Assembly (NCBI RefSeq): GCF_002723835.1
Contig: NZ_BEWG01000025.1
Span: 1 to 64,000, forward strand
Source: Mycobacterium sp. shizuoka-1
Lineage (GTDB): Bacteria; Actinomycetota; Actinomycetes; Mycobacteriales; Mycobacteriaceae
Direction: 5' to 3'
Length of the DNA stretch: 64,000 nt
Shown one piece after another: positions 47,596 through 55,975 of this stretch (position 1 is the first letter of the stretch; every line of letters starts with the position of its first letter). The notes under the pieces are model-generated. The model did not search any database. It was given only the letters and a program-made list of their open reading frames with translations, and was not told the DNA's origin. The position numbers were made by a program, and so were the translations under genes.

Positions 47596-48926
47596 GCCGC
47601 ACCCCGGGACTGGCCACCCGGCTGCTGCTGGCGCAGGTGCTGGTCCTGCTCGCCGGGGCGCTCGCCACCGCGGTGGTGGCGATGGTGGTGGGACCACCGC
47701 TGTTTCGCGAACACCTGCGCCGGGCCGGGGTGGCCGCCGATTCACACGAGCAGTTCCACGCCGAGCAGGCCTATACCTACGCGACCGCGATCTCCGTGGC
47801 CGTCGCGGTCGCGGCCGCCGCACTGACCGCGCTGGTGGTCACCTGGTACGTCAGCCGGCGCTTGCAGCGCTCGCTGGCCGAGGTCTCCACCGCGGCGGCC
47901 CGGATCGCCGACGGCCGCTTCGACGCCCGGGTCGCGGCGCCGCACCTCGGCGCCGACTTCGACGCGCTCGCCGGGGCCTTCAACGCCATGGCGACACGGC
48001 TGGAAGACGTGGAGGCGACCCGCCGCCGGCTGCTCGGCGACCTGGCGCACGAGATCCGCACCCCCGTCGCGGTGCTGGAGGCCTACATCGAGGCACTCGA
48101 AGACGGTGTCAAGACGCTCGACAGCGACTCGGTGTCGGTGATGCGGGATCAGGCCAGGCGGCTGGTCCGGCTGTCCGAGGACGTCGGGGCGCTGGCCCAG
48201 GCCGAAGAGGGGCAGGGCCTGGCCCCGGAGTGGGTGGACGCCGGGACGCTGGTGGCCGCGGCGCTGGCGGCCGGGGCCGACCGCGCGGACGCCGCGGGTG
48301 TGCAGCTTGGCTCGCACGTCGATCCCGCGGTCGGTCCGTTGTGGGTGGACCCGCAGCGGCTCGGGCAGGTGCTGGGCAATCTGCTGGACAACGCCCTGCG
48401 TCACACCCCCGAGGGCGGGCGGGTCGACGTCAGCGTCAGCCCGGGCCAGGGTGAGGTCGTCGTCACCGTCGCGGACACCGGTGAAGGCGTTGCCGCACAA
48501 CATCTCCCGCATCTCTTCGAACGGTTCTACCGAGTAGATCCGGCCCGGGGCCGGGCCGGCGGCGGTAGTGGCATCGGCCTGGCGATCGCCAAGGCGATCG
48601 TCGAGGAACACGGCGGCCGGATCGGTGTCGCCAGTGCCGGCCCGGGTGCCGGCACCGTCTTCACCGTCGAGTTGCCGCCCGGTCCGACGGCTCAGCCCTC
48701 AATTCGTCGGAATCGCGTCGTTGTGCGGGGCGGTGCTGCGGTCGTGCAGCGGATGGACGGCCATGTAGACCAGACCGACGCCGACCACGATGGCTGCCGA
48801 CAGGGCGACGATCCAGTTGTCGTACCAGGGGGCATCCGGGGTGCGCGGCCACGCCATGTTGACCATGGCGGTCACACCGTAGAGCAAGGCGGCGACGTTG
48901 ACGGCCATGCCCCATCGGCCCAGTGA
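47592..48926 (+). CDS. sensor histidine kinase with antisense C-terminal extension
   Basis: A 444-aa HAMP-type kinase: membrane helices at ~8-32 and ~62-86 enclosing a short (about 30 aa) external loop, a HAMP domain, the phosphoacceptor H153 in GDLAHEIRTPV, and the catalytic N/G boxes (NLLDNALRHTPEGG, DTGEGV, GGSGIGLAIAKAIVEEHGG). The normal domain ends at about residue 360. The frame then continues for about 75 low-complexity residues over the 3' end of the convergent permease gene (228-bp overlap). With such a short loop the kinase probably senses through the membrane or a partner. Confidence 0.88.
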   Translation: MSRTPGLATRLLLAQVLVLLAGALATAVVAMVVGPPLFREHLRRAGVAADSHEQFHAEQAYTYATAISVAVAVAAAALTALVVTWYVSRRLQRSLAEVSTAAARIADGRFDARVAAPHLGADFDALAGAFNAMATRLEDVEATRRRLLGDLAHEIRTPVAVLEAYIEALEDGVKTLDSDSVSVMRDQARRLVRLSEDVGALAQAEEGQGLAPEWVDAGTLVAAALAAGADRADAAGVQLGSHVDPAVGPLWVDPQRLGQVLGNLLDNALRHTPEGGRVDVSVSPGQGEVVVTVADTGEGVAAQHLPHLFERFYRVDPARGRAGGGSGIGLAIAKAIVEEHGGRIGVASAGPGAGTVFTVELPPGPTAQPSIRRNRVVVRGGAAVVQRMDGHVDQTDADHDGCRQGDDPVVVPGGIRGARPRHVDHGGHTVEQGGDVDGHAPSAQ

Positions 48927-50213
48927 GTACTTGCCGCTGGGCACCCAGCCCTTCAGCCGGGCGCGCAGCGCGGCGAGTACCACCATCTGGAAGCCGAGAT
49001 AGATGCCGAACGCGGCGAAGCTGATGATCTTGGTGATCGCGTCGGTGGAGAATTTGGAGCCGATCACGATGACCGCCGGGATGAGTGCGGCCAGCAGCAA
49101 TGCGTAGGGCGGGACGTGGCGGCTGGCCGAGAATTTCTTGAGCAGTGAGCTGCCCATGATCATTTCGTCGCGGCCGTAGGAGTACGCCAACCGGCTGGCC
49201 GCGGCCTGCAGGCTCATCGCGCAGGACAGGAACGAGATCAACACCACCAGCAGGACCGCCTTCGCGCCACCGCTGCCGAAGGCTTCGTTGAGCACCGTGC
49301 TGACCGGGTCGGTGTCTTCACCGGCGATGACGGCGGGGATGTCGGTGACCGCCAGCACCAGCGCCAGACAGACGAAGGTCGCTGCGGCGCCGCCGACATA
49401 GATGGTGCGGCGCATGGCTTTGGGAATGAGCCGGCCCGGGTTCGGCACCTCCTCGGCGACATCGCCGCATGCCTCGAAGCCGTAGTACTGGTAGATGCCG
49501 ATCAACGCCGCCGCTGCGAACGCCCACAGGTAGTTGCCGTCACCGCCGGCGCCGAATCGGTCGAAGATGATCCCGAGGTTGTGCTCGCGGTGCGCGATCA
49601 GCAGCCACCCGCCCACCGCGAGGGCACCGACGATCTCCGCGGTGAAGCCGATGATCGCTGCTGTGGCAAGCACTTTGGTGCCCATGAAGTTGATGGCGGT
49701 CGCCACCGCGAGCAAGATGAGCGCGAACACGATGGTGTTGTTGACCGTCGCCTCGAATCCGAACGCCGCCGCGACGTAAGGCCCGGCGCCGTAGACCACC
49801 GAGGCGATGGTCACCAGCAGCGCCACCATGTAGACCCATCCGGTCATCCACGCATAGCGACGCCCCCACAGTCGCCGCGCCCAGGGATACACCCCGCCGG
49901 CCACCGGGAACTGGGCGACGATCTCACTGAAGATCAGCGCTACCAGCAGTTGGCCGACGCCCACGATGAGGAAGCTCCAGATCATCGGCGGCCCGCCGGT
50001 GGCCAGGGCGTAGGCGAACAGGGTGTAGACCCCTACGACAGGGGACAAGTAGGTGAACCCCAGCGAGAAATTGGCCCACGGGCTCATGTCCCGCTTGAAC
50101 TCCGACTGGTATCCGAGGGCGTGCAGATGACGGACGTCGTCCTCGTCGTGGAAGTCGTAGTAGCTGTCGGCGGCGGGGTCAGAGGGGGGAGATGACGCAC
50201 TGGATGTGGACAT
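48699..50213 (-). CDS. APC family amino acid/amine permease
   Basis: A 504-aa transporter with about 12 membrane helices, the APC motif NFSLGFTYLSPVVGVYTLF near the N-terminus, FSEIVAQFPVAGGVYPWARRLWG and the QYYGFEACGDVAEEVPNP segment typical of GABA/choline/amine permeases. It is divergent from the GntR-led cluster that encodes a gamma-glutamyl ligase and hydrolases, so it probably imports the amine substrate of that pathway. Confidence 0.9.
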   Translation of the reverse strand: MSTSSASSPPSDPAADSYYDFHDEDDVRHLHALGYQSEFKRDMSPWANFSLGFTYLSPVVGVYTLFAYALATGGPPMIWSFLIVGVGQLLVALIFSEIVAQFPVAGGVYPWARRLWGRRYAWMTGWVYMVALLVTIASVVYGAGPYVAAAFGFEATVNNTIVFALILLAVATAINFMGTKVLATAAIIGFTAEIVGALAVGGWLLIAHREHNLGIIFDRFGAGGDGNYLWAFAAAALIGIYQYYGFEACGDVAEEVPNPGRLIPKAMRRTIYVGGAAATFVCLALVLAVTDIPAVIAGEDTDPVSTVLNEAFGSGGAKAVLLVVLISFLSCAMSLQAAASRLAYSYGRDEMIMGSSLLKKFSASRHVPPYALLLAALIPAVIVIGSKFSTDAITKIISFAAFGIYLGFQMVVLAALRARLKGWVPSGKYSLGRWGMAVNVAALLYGVTAMVNMAWPRTPDAPWYDNWIVALSAAIVVGVGLVYMAVHPLHDRSTAPHNDAIPTN

Positions 50214-50249
50214 GGAGTGCCTTCTTCCGTAGGTCCTGGCGTGGCCGAA

Positions 50250-50269
50250 AAACTACAGAGCTATTGTTT
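50250..50269. promoter_or_regulatory. candidate GntR operator between the permease and gntR genes
   Basis: An imperfect 20-bp palindrome, AAACTA...ATTGTTT type (7 of 10 positions symmetric), in the 145-bp divergent intergenic region. The GntR regulator encoded next door is the natural candidate binder. Confidence 0.35.
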
Positions 50270-50358
50270 ATGCGGCAACCGGAACGGCGGAATTCGTCGG
50301 AAATCGGGTAAGTTGCCGAGGTCGGATCCATCGGGAGCACGCGCGCAAGGAGGGCCCG

Positions 50359-51099
50359 GTGTCGTCGTTGTCGCCGCTGGTTGCGCCGGAAGCGCCGGTG
50401 AGCCGTGCCGACGAGATCGTCGCGCGCATCACCGAAGCCATCCACCTCGGACTTCTCGACGACGGCGAGCGGCTGCCGGTCGAGGTCGACCTGGCAGCCC
50501 AATTCGGAGTGGCCCCGATGACCGTCCGCGAGGCATTGGCCACGCTGCGTGACCAGGACCTGCTGGAGACCCGGCGCGGCCGCAGCGGCGGTTCCTTCGT
50601 GCGTAGGCCCGACGGCCCGCCGGTCGACAAACTCACCGCGCGACTGGCCGCAATGAGCGCCTCTGACCTGCGTGATCTGTTCGACGAACACACCGCTGTC
50701 GCCGGCCAGGCCGCCCGGCTGGCTGCCGAGCGGGCGGCCTCCTATGCGGTACGTCGGCTGTTCGCGCTCACCGACCAACTCGGCACCGCCGCCACCCTGG
50801 GTGACCGCATCCGGGCCGACAGCAGATTCCACATTCAGGTCGCCGTCGCGTCGCAATCGGCCCGGCTGGCCCGCCGGGAGGCCAACCTGCAGGCCGAAGT
50901 CGCCGGCCTGATCTGGCTGCCCATCGGCCCTGCCCAGGACGTCGCCGCCCACGTCGAGCAGCAGCATGCCATCGCCACCGCGGTCGCCTCGGAAAACCCC
51001 GGCGAGGCCCGCCGCCTGGCCGAAGACCACGTCATGGGCCAGCTTGCCCGGCTGACCAGGATCAATCTCGACCTGTCGACCGGCGGGGCGGAATCGTGA
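50359..51099 (+). CDS. GntR family transcriptional regulator (FadR/FCD type)
   Basis: A 246-aa regulator with an N-terminal winged helix (ADEIVARITEAIHLGLLDDGERLP, FGVAPMTVREALATLRDQDLL) and an all-helical FCD ligand domain from about residue 90 (DLRDLFDEHTAVAGQAARLAA, RFHIQVAVASQSARLARRE, HAIATAVASENPGEARRLAEDHV). Its metal-binding His residues can hold a carboxylate ligand. It leads the P450/GS cluster and probably represses it; PipR, the GntR regulator of piperidine use in M. smegmatis, is a possible analogue. It overlaps the Cache gene by ATGA-type coupling. Confidence 0.9.
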   Translation: MSSLSPLVAPEAPVSRADEIVARITEAIHLGLLDDGERLPVEVDLAAQFGVAPMTVREALATLRDQDLLETRRGRSGGSFVRRPDGPPVDKLTARLAAMSASDLRDLFDEHTAVAGQAARLAAERAASYAVRRLFALTDQLGTAATLGDRIRADSRFHIQVAVASQSARLARREANLQAEVAGLIWLPIGPAQDVAAHVEQQHAIATAVASENPGEARRLAEDHVMGQLARLTRINLDLSTGGAES

Positions 51100-51824
51100 G
51101 CGCAGACCCGTCCGCCCAGCAGCTCGCCGAACAGGCGACCCTGGCGCTGGAGTCGGTGTACGAACTGCTCGCCGGTGTCGCCGAGCAGGTGTTGCGCAGC
51201 CGCCCCGCGCGCGCCGCTCTGACGGAGGCGCATTTCAGCGGGCTGCAGCGACTGCTCGCCGACCTGGTCGGGCGGGAACAAGAGATCTGGGGAATGGGGT
51301 TCGTCGCCGCGCCGTTCGTGGTCGACGGCCTCGAGCGCTACATGGCGTGGTGGCAGCGCCACAACGAACGGGTGGCCAGGCTCCGGCTGAACTTCGACCC
51401 GACCAGCATCGACGTCTACGACTACCTGCAGATGGATTGGTATCGGCTGGCCCAGCACGGCCAGGACCGAGTGGCCTACGGGCCGTACGTCGACTACAGC
51501 GGATCGGACATGTACACGATCACCGCGACCGTCCCCGTCGTCGCCGACGGCACGTTCCTGGGGGTGGTCGGCGCCGATCTGGCGGTCGGACCGGTCGAAC
51601 GCAAGCTCATCGAGGTGTTGCGGCGCAGTTCCCGCGACGCCGTGGTGGTCAACACCGAGCGGCGGGTGATCGCCGCGAACACCCCGCGCTGGATCGTCGG
51701 CTCGCGGCTGGCGAGCATGCCGATGGCCGGACCGGCGGGCGACCCCGCGGCGTTTCGTGAGGTCGCCGGGATGCCGCTGGGCACCGATTGGGTGGTCGCC
51801 GTTGCGTGGCCCGAGACCGATTGA
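51096..51824 (+). CDS. soluble Cache-domain protein
   Basis: A 242-aa protein with a helical N-terminal part (EQATLALESVYELLAGVAEQVL) and a dCache-like sensor domain (WYRLAQHGQDRVAYGPYVDYSGSDMYTIT, PVVADGTFLGVVGADLAVGPVE). Cache domains usually lie outside the cell and feed receptors; here there is no signal peptide, membrane helix or output domain. It may bind the amine or amino acid inducer in the cytoplasm and act with GntR, but this is inference from the 4-bp overlap with the regulator gene. Confidence 0.8.
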   Translation: MSADPSAQQLAEQATLALESVYELLAGVAEQVLRSRPARAALTEAHFSGLQRLLADLVGREQEIWGMGFVAAPFVVDGLERYMAWWQRHNERVARLRLNFDPTSIDVYDYLQMDWYRLAQHGQDRVAYGPYVDYSGSDMYTITATVPVVADGTFLGVVGADLAVGPVERKLIEVLRRSSRDAVVVNTERRVIAANTPRWIVGSRLASMPMAGPAGDPAAFREVAGMPLGTDWVVAVAWPETD

Positions 51825-51834
51825 CCGCCAACGG

Positions 51835-51861
51835 TTGACAGTAAGACTCTATTCGTAGAGT
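51835..51861 (+). promoter_or_regulatory. promoter with overlapping 16-bp inverted repeat before the P450 gene
   Basis: A consensus-like -35 TTGACA (51835-51840) is followed by a perfect inverted repeat ACTCTA-TTCG-TAGAGT (51846-51861), whose right half can act as the -10 (TAGAGT, spacing 15 bp). The geometry is that of a repressed promoter for the P450-GS operon, separate from the gntR promoter. The SD for the P450 is GGAGGT at 51924-51929. Confidence 0.55.
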
Positions 51862-51938
51862 ATTTACCGACATTCCCCGCCGGTGTCCTTCCGGGGTTGT
51901 CGGGGATCCTGTCGGAGCCGTCCGGAGGTTCACAGCTG

Positions 51939-53141
51939 ATGTCGTCGCTCGCCTTCGGGGAAGTACCCGCCTTCGATGTGGCCGACCCGGCGTTCTCCAT
52001 CACCTCCGAGGCCGTGCACGCCGCGCGCGAGCGCAGCTGGTACGCGACCACGCCGTACGGCATCGCCGTCCTGCGCTACGAGCAGATGAACAAGCTGCTC
52101 AAGAGCCGCCAACTCCGGCAGGGCTCGGTGGCCTGGCCGGCCCACAACGGCGTCACCGAAGGCCCATTCGCGCGGTGGTGGTCGAGCTGGCTGCTCAACA
52201 AGGAGGGCGAGGAGCACCGCCGGCTGCGCCGGCTGATGACCCCGGCCTTCTCTCAGCAGCTGATCGTGGGTCTCGTTCCCCGATTCCAGGCGCTGGCAAG
52301 CGAACTCGTCGACAACTTCGCCGAACCGAACCGATGCGAGTTCGTCAGTGAGTTCGCCGAACCCTACTCGGCCCGCGTCATCGCCATCATGCTCGGGCTT
52401 CCCGAGTCCGAATGGCGGGTCATCGCCACCGAGTCGGCGACGTTGGGGTTGGCAATGGGGGTGACCCTCAAAGCGGACCTGCCCGAGATCGAGGCCGCCC
52501 TGGCAAGGCTGTACGCCTACTGCGACGAGGTGATCGCCGAACGCCGGGCCAATCCCCGAGACGATTTCGTCACCGCCCTGGTCAACGCCTCGCTGCCGGA
52601 GGAGGGTCGGCTCAGTAATGATGAATTGCGAGACGGTTTGGTGCTGTTGATCTTCGGCGGGTTCGACACCACTCGCAACCAGCTCGGTCTGGCCATGCAG
52701 ACCTTCTTGGGTCATCCCGACCAGTGGCGGCTGCTGGCCCAGCAGCCCGAACTCGGCCCCAAGGCCGTCGAAGAGGTCATGCGCGTCAACCCGACGACCC
52801 GTTGGGTGACCCGCGAGGTGATCGAGGATTTCGAGTATGAGGGTGTGCTGTTGAAGGCCGGCACCACCGTGCACCTCTACGGGGAGTCGGCGGGCACCGA
52901 TCCGCGAGTCTTCACGCCCGGGTTCGACATCACCGCAGAACGCAAGCCACACTTCGGGTTCGGTGGCGGCGTGCATTACTGCCTCGGGCATTTTGTCGCG
53001 CGGGCCGACATGAGTGAGGCGCTGCCGCTGCTGGCCCGCCGGATGCGCGACCCCCACGAGTTGCCCGGCGCGACTTGGCTGCCGGACTCCGGTAACACCG
53101 GGCCCAACGCCCTTCCGGTCGGTTTCACCCCCGGCTCGTGA
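51939..53141 (+). CDS. cytochrome P450, probably for amine oxidation
   Basis: A 400-aa class I bacterial P450: I-helix FGGFDTTRN, K-helix EEVMR (ExxR) with RWVTREV after it, and the haem loop FGFGGGVHYCLG with C348. The start at 51939 has GGAGGT 9 nt upstream; an in-frame ATG at 51897 has none. It is placed between a GntR/Cache pair and a GS-like ligase. Comparable gene content (GntR, P450, GS) is known for pip/mor genes of secondary cyclic amine breakdown in mycobacteria, which suggests an N-heterocycle or alkylamine substrate. No ferredoxin or reductase gene is adjacent. Confidence 0.88.
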   Translation: MSSLAFGEVPAFDVADPAFSITSEAVHAARERSWYATTPYGIAVLRYEQMNKLLKSRQLRQGSVAWPAHNGVTEGPFARWWSSWLLNKEGEEHRRLRRLMTPAFSQQLIVGLVPRFQALASELVDNFAEPNRCEFVSEFAEPYSARVIAIMLGLPESEWRVIATESATLGLAMGVTLKADLPEIEAALARLYAYCDEVIAERRANPRDDFVTALVNASLPEEGRLSNDELRDGLVLLIFGGFDTTRNQLGLAMQTFLGHPDQWRLLAQQPELGPKAVEEVMRVNPTTRWVTREVIEDFEYEGVLLKAGTTVHLYGESAGTDPRVFTPGFDITAERKPHFGFGGGVHYCLGHFVARADMSEALPLLARRMRDPHELPGATWLPDSGNTGPNALPVGFTPGS

Positions 53142-53172
53142 CCTCGACTCCCAGCCCCCGAGAGGACTCCCG

Positions 53173-54558
53173 ATGAGCACCACAGCGCTCGACCTTCACC
53201 GGCAGGCGAATGCCGGCAGCGCCGACCTGGCATCGGCGCTGGCGACCATCTCCGATCGCGGTGTGGAATTCGTCTATTTCCAGGCCGTCACCATCACCGG
53301 ACGAGTGGTCGGCAAGGTGGCTCCGGCGCGCCACTTCGAGCGACTCGCGGTCAAAGGGGTGCAACAGCACCAGACCGCGATCGCCAACCTGCAGGGCACT
53401 CGGGAAGGGATCCTTCTCGCCGGCGGCGTGAACGCCCCCGAATACACCGCGCTGCCCGACCTCGACTCCTTCGCGGTACTGCCATGGGACAGCAGCTTCG
53501 CCAGAGTGTTCTGCCGGCTCTATGAGCCGGACCACCTGCCCGAGCGTGCAGGTGCCGAATTCGCAGCCGACACAAGGGGATTGCTGCGGCGGTTGCATGC
53601 CGACTTCACCGAACGCACCGGTTTGGAACTGCGCACCGGGTGCGAGCCGGAAATGACCTGGCAGGGCGACGGTCTGCAGGCGCAGTTCCGGCCCGGCTCT
53701 AGTCCGGCCTACCACATCGAGCATCTCGAGCGGAACCGACCGATCGTCAAGAAGGTCATCGAGTACGCCCAGGCGCTGGGCTTGGACATGGTCGAAGGTG
53801 ACTACGAAGACGAGTTCCAGGTCGAGCTCAACTTCATGTACGACCGCGCCGACCTGACCGCCGACCGGCTCACGACCTACCGGCAGATCTGTAAACAGGT
53901 CGCCCGGGAACTGGGTATCGAGGCCAGCTTCATGCCCAAGCCGCGCACCGGGATGATGGGCAACGGTTGCCACCACAACTTCAGCCTGTGGCGCGACGAC
54001 GTCAACGTGCTGGCCGTTCCGGGCCGGCGCGACCTGCACCTGTCCGAGGTCGGGCGGCATGCGCTCGGCGGCCTGCTGGCGCACACCGCCGGAGCGATGC
54101 TGATCAACGCGTCAACGGTGAATTCCTATAAACGCTATTGGGATGCCGGACAATTCGCGCCGTCGAGAATCAACTGGGGCCTGGACAACAAGACCTGCAC
54201 GGTGCGGCTGTCCACGGTCGGCCGGTTGGAGTACAAATTGCCCGACGCCGCGGTGAACCCGTATCTGTCGCATGCGGTCATCCTCGCGGCATGCGAGGAC
54301 GGCATGAAGAACGCGATCGATCCCGGCGCACCGACCCAGGGCTCGTCCTATGACGCGGCACCCGACGACCGGTTCCCGGCGTTGCCGTTGACCCTTGGTG
54401 AGGCGATCGAGGCGTTTCAGGCCGACCAGCTGCTCACGTCGACCTTCGGGTCGGCGTTGTCGAACCTGCTCGTCGATTTCCACGCCGATGAGTGGGCCAG
54501 ATTCTGTGGATATGTGACTGATTGGGAGCGCGAGATGTATTGGGATGACACACCGTGA
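53173..54558 (+). CDS. glutamine synthetase-like gamma-glutamylamine ligase (PuuA/GlnA3-4 type)
   Basis: A 461-aa member of the GS superfamily: beta-grasp N-domain (VEFVYFQAVTITGRVVGKV), catalytic domain metal and ATP motifs (GCEPEMTW, VEGDYEDEFQVELNF, GMMGNGCHHNFSLW, NSYKRYWDAGQFAPSRINWG). It lacks the adenylylation-loop context of housekeeping GlnA. Such enzymes attach L-glutamate to polyamines, ethanolamine or other amines. The amine is unknown here; the two gamma-glutamyl hydrolases downstream argue for a gamma-glutamylated intermediate. GAGAGGA precedes the ATG. Confidence 0.88.
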   Translation: MSTTALDLHRQANAGSADLASALATISDRGVEFVYFQAVTITGRVVGKVAPARHFERLAVKGVQQHQTAIANLQGTREGILLAGGVNAPEYTALPDLDSFAVLPWDSSFARVFCRLYEPDHLPERAGAEFAADTRGLLRRLHADFTERTGLELRTGCEPEMTWQGDGLQAQFRPGSSPAYHIEHLERNRPIVKKVIEYAQALGLDMVEGDYEDEFQVELNFMYDRADLTADRLTTYRQICKQVARELGIEASFMPKPRTGMMGNGCHHNFSLWRDDVNVLAVPGRRDLHLSEVGRHALGGLLAHTAGAMLINASTVNSYKRYWDAGQFAPSRINWGLDNKTCTVRLSTVGRLEYKLPDAAVNPYLSHAVILAACEDGMKNAIDPGAPTQGSSYDAAPDDRFPALPLTLGEAIEAFQADQLLTSTFGSALSNLLVDFHADEWARFCGYVTDWEREMYWDDTP

Positions 54559-55259
54559 CGGCACCGCTGCGGCTGGCCTGCCTGGACGCCGAGGCGCCCC
54601 CGCTGTTCTCGTTGTGGACACCGGAAAACGGCCGGACCGGATACGAACCCGGGGTGGCCGAGGCGCTCGGCGCTGAACTCGGGCGGCCGGTCGAATGGAT
54701 CCGGGTGCCCTGGGTGGACATGATCCCGGCAGTGCAGCGCGGTGACGCCGACGCGGTGTTGTGCGGGCAGGGCATCACCACCGAACGGCTGGCCCAGGTC
54801 GATTTCACCCGGCCCTATGCCATCTTTCACGAGGGTGTGTTGGTGCGCCGCGGAGCCGGAATCCATGCGCCACAAGACCTTGTCGGCCGTCGAGTGGCGG
54901 CGATAGAGAACAGCACCAACATGTCGCTCGTCGAGACGTTCACCGAGGCCATCCCGGTGGCGTTCGGGCCGGGCTCTGACGATGTGTACGCCGACATGCT
55001 GGCCGCCCTGCTGTCCGGCGAGGTCGACGCAGTCGTCGACGACGACGTGGTGTTCGTTCCCTTGGGCGCCACTCACCCCGACTACGAGCTCGCCTTCACC
55101 GTGCACACCGCCAACAAATGGGGGATCGCGGTCGCCAAGGACCGGCCGGACCTGCTGGCCACCATCGACGCGGCCTTGGCACGGATGATCGTCTCGGGTC
55201 GGCTGCGTCAGGTGTGGACCCAGTGGTTGCCGACGCTCGAATACCCGTTCCCGGATTGA
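54555..55259 (+). CDS. solute-binding protein-like (SBP_bac_3) without signal peptide
   Basis: A 234-aa protein with the type-II periplasmic binding fold of polar amino acid ABC transporters: FSLWTPENGRTGYEPGVAEALGAELG, RGDADAVLCGQGITTERLAQVDFTRPY, LVGRRVAAIENSTN, LLSGEVDAVVDDDVV. No signal peptide, lipobox or permease/ATPase genes are present, and its ATG overlaps the GS stop by 4 bp. It is therefore probably a cytoplasmic binding protein, perhaps sequestering or sensing a pathway intermediate. Confidence 0.83.
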   Translation: MTAPLRLACLDAEAPPLFSLWTPENGRTGYEPGVAEALGAELGRPVEWIRVPWVDMIPAVQRGDADAVLCGQGITTERLAQVDFTRPYAIFHEGVLVRRGAGIHAPQDLVGRRVAAIENSTNMSLVETFTEAIPVAFGPGSDDVYADMLAALLSGEVDAVVDDDVVFVPLGATHPDYELAFTVHTANKWGIAVAKDRPDLLATIDAALARMIVSGRLRQVWTQWLPTLEYPFPD

Positions 55260-55261
55260 GG

Positions 55262-55975
55262 GTGCGACGACCGCTGGTGGCTGTCGTCGGCCGACGGGCC
55301 GGTCAGGTGCCCATCCTGCGGTTCTCGGCCACGGTGGTGGCCGAGGCGATCTGTGAAGCGGTGTGGGCGGCCGGCGGTGAACCGGTTGCACTGCATGGCC
55401 CGGCCGGCGACCCGGTCGCCGAAATACCGCAGCGGCTCGGACAATTCGACGGCGTGGTACTGCCCGGCGGCGCCGACGTCGAACCACGCCGCTACGGTGC
55501 CCGGCCGCAGCCGCAGACCCGGGACACCGTCGCGTTCCAAGACGAGTTCGACCTCGCCGTGACCCGATCCCTGCTGGCGCTGCCGGTGCCGGCGCTGGCG
55601 ATCTGCCGCGGGATGCAGGTCCTCAACGTCGCGCTCGGCGGCACCCTGGTGCAACACCTGCCGGAAAGCTCCACCGCACACCACGACTGCCTCCACGACG
55701 TCACGGTGCTGGCCGGCTCGCGCCTGCACAGCGTCGTCGGATCCGACCGCGTCGTCGTGTCGTCCTACCACCACCAGGGGATCGACCAACTCGGTTCCGG
55801 TCTGCGCGTGTCGGCGGTGGCCGCGGACGGTGTCATCGAGGCGGTCGAACACACCGACGCCGACATCGTCGCCGTCCAATGGCACCCGGAGGACCGGCAC
55901 GCCACCTCCGGCGCAGATGCCGCCCTGTTCGGCGATCTCGTCGACCGGGCCAACAAACGAAGGGAGTCCCGATGA
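55262..55975 (+). CDS. gamma-glutamyl-gamma-aminobutyrate hydrolase-like (PuuD, C26), copy 1
   Basis: A 237-aa class I glutamine amidotransferase-like hydrolase: PLVAVVGRRAG start, DGVVLPGGADVEPRRYG, nucleophile Cys in AICRGMQVLNVALGGTLVQ, and the His/Glu pair VQWHPED. GTG at 55262 is preferred, 2 bp after the upstream stop; a TTG at 55256 is possible. It would release glutamate from a gamma-glutamylated acid formed after the ligase and oxidation steps. Confidence 0.9.
   Translation: MRRPLVAVVGRRAGQVPILRFSATVVAEAICEAVWAAGGEPVALHGPAGDPVAEIPQRLGQFDGVVLPGGADVEPRRYGARPQPQTRDTVAFQDEFDLAVTRSLLALPVPALAICRGMQVLNVALGGTLVQHLPESSTAHHDCLHDVTVLAGSRLHSVVGSDRVVVSSYHHQGIDQLGSGLRVSAVAADGVIEAVEHTDADIVAVQWHPEDRHATSGADAALFGDLVDRANKRRESR

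Noticed and set aside
54555..55259. Component of an ABC importer
   Set aside because: No permease or ATPase gene in the cluster and no export signal.
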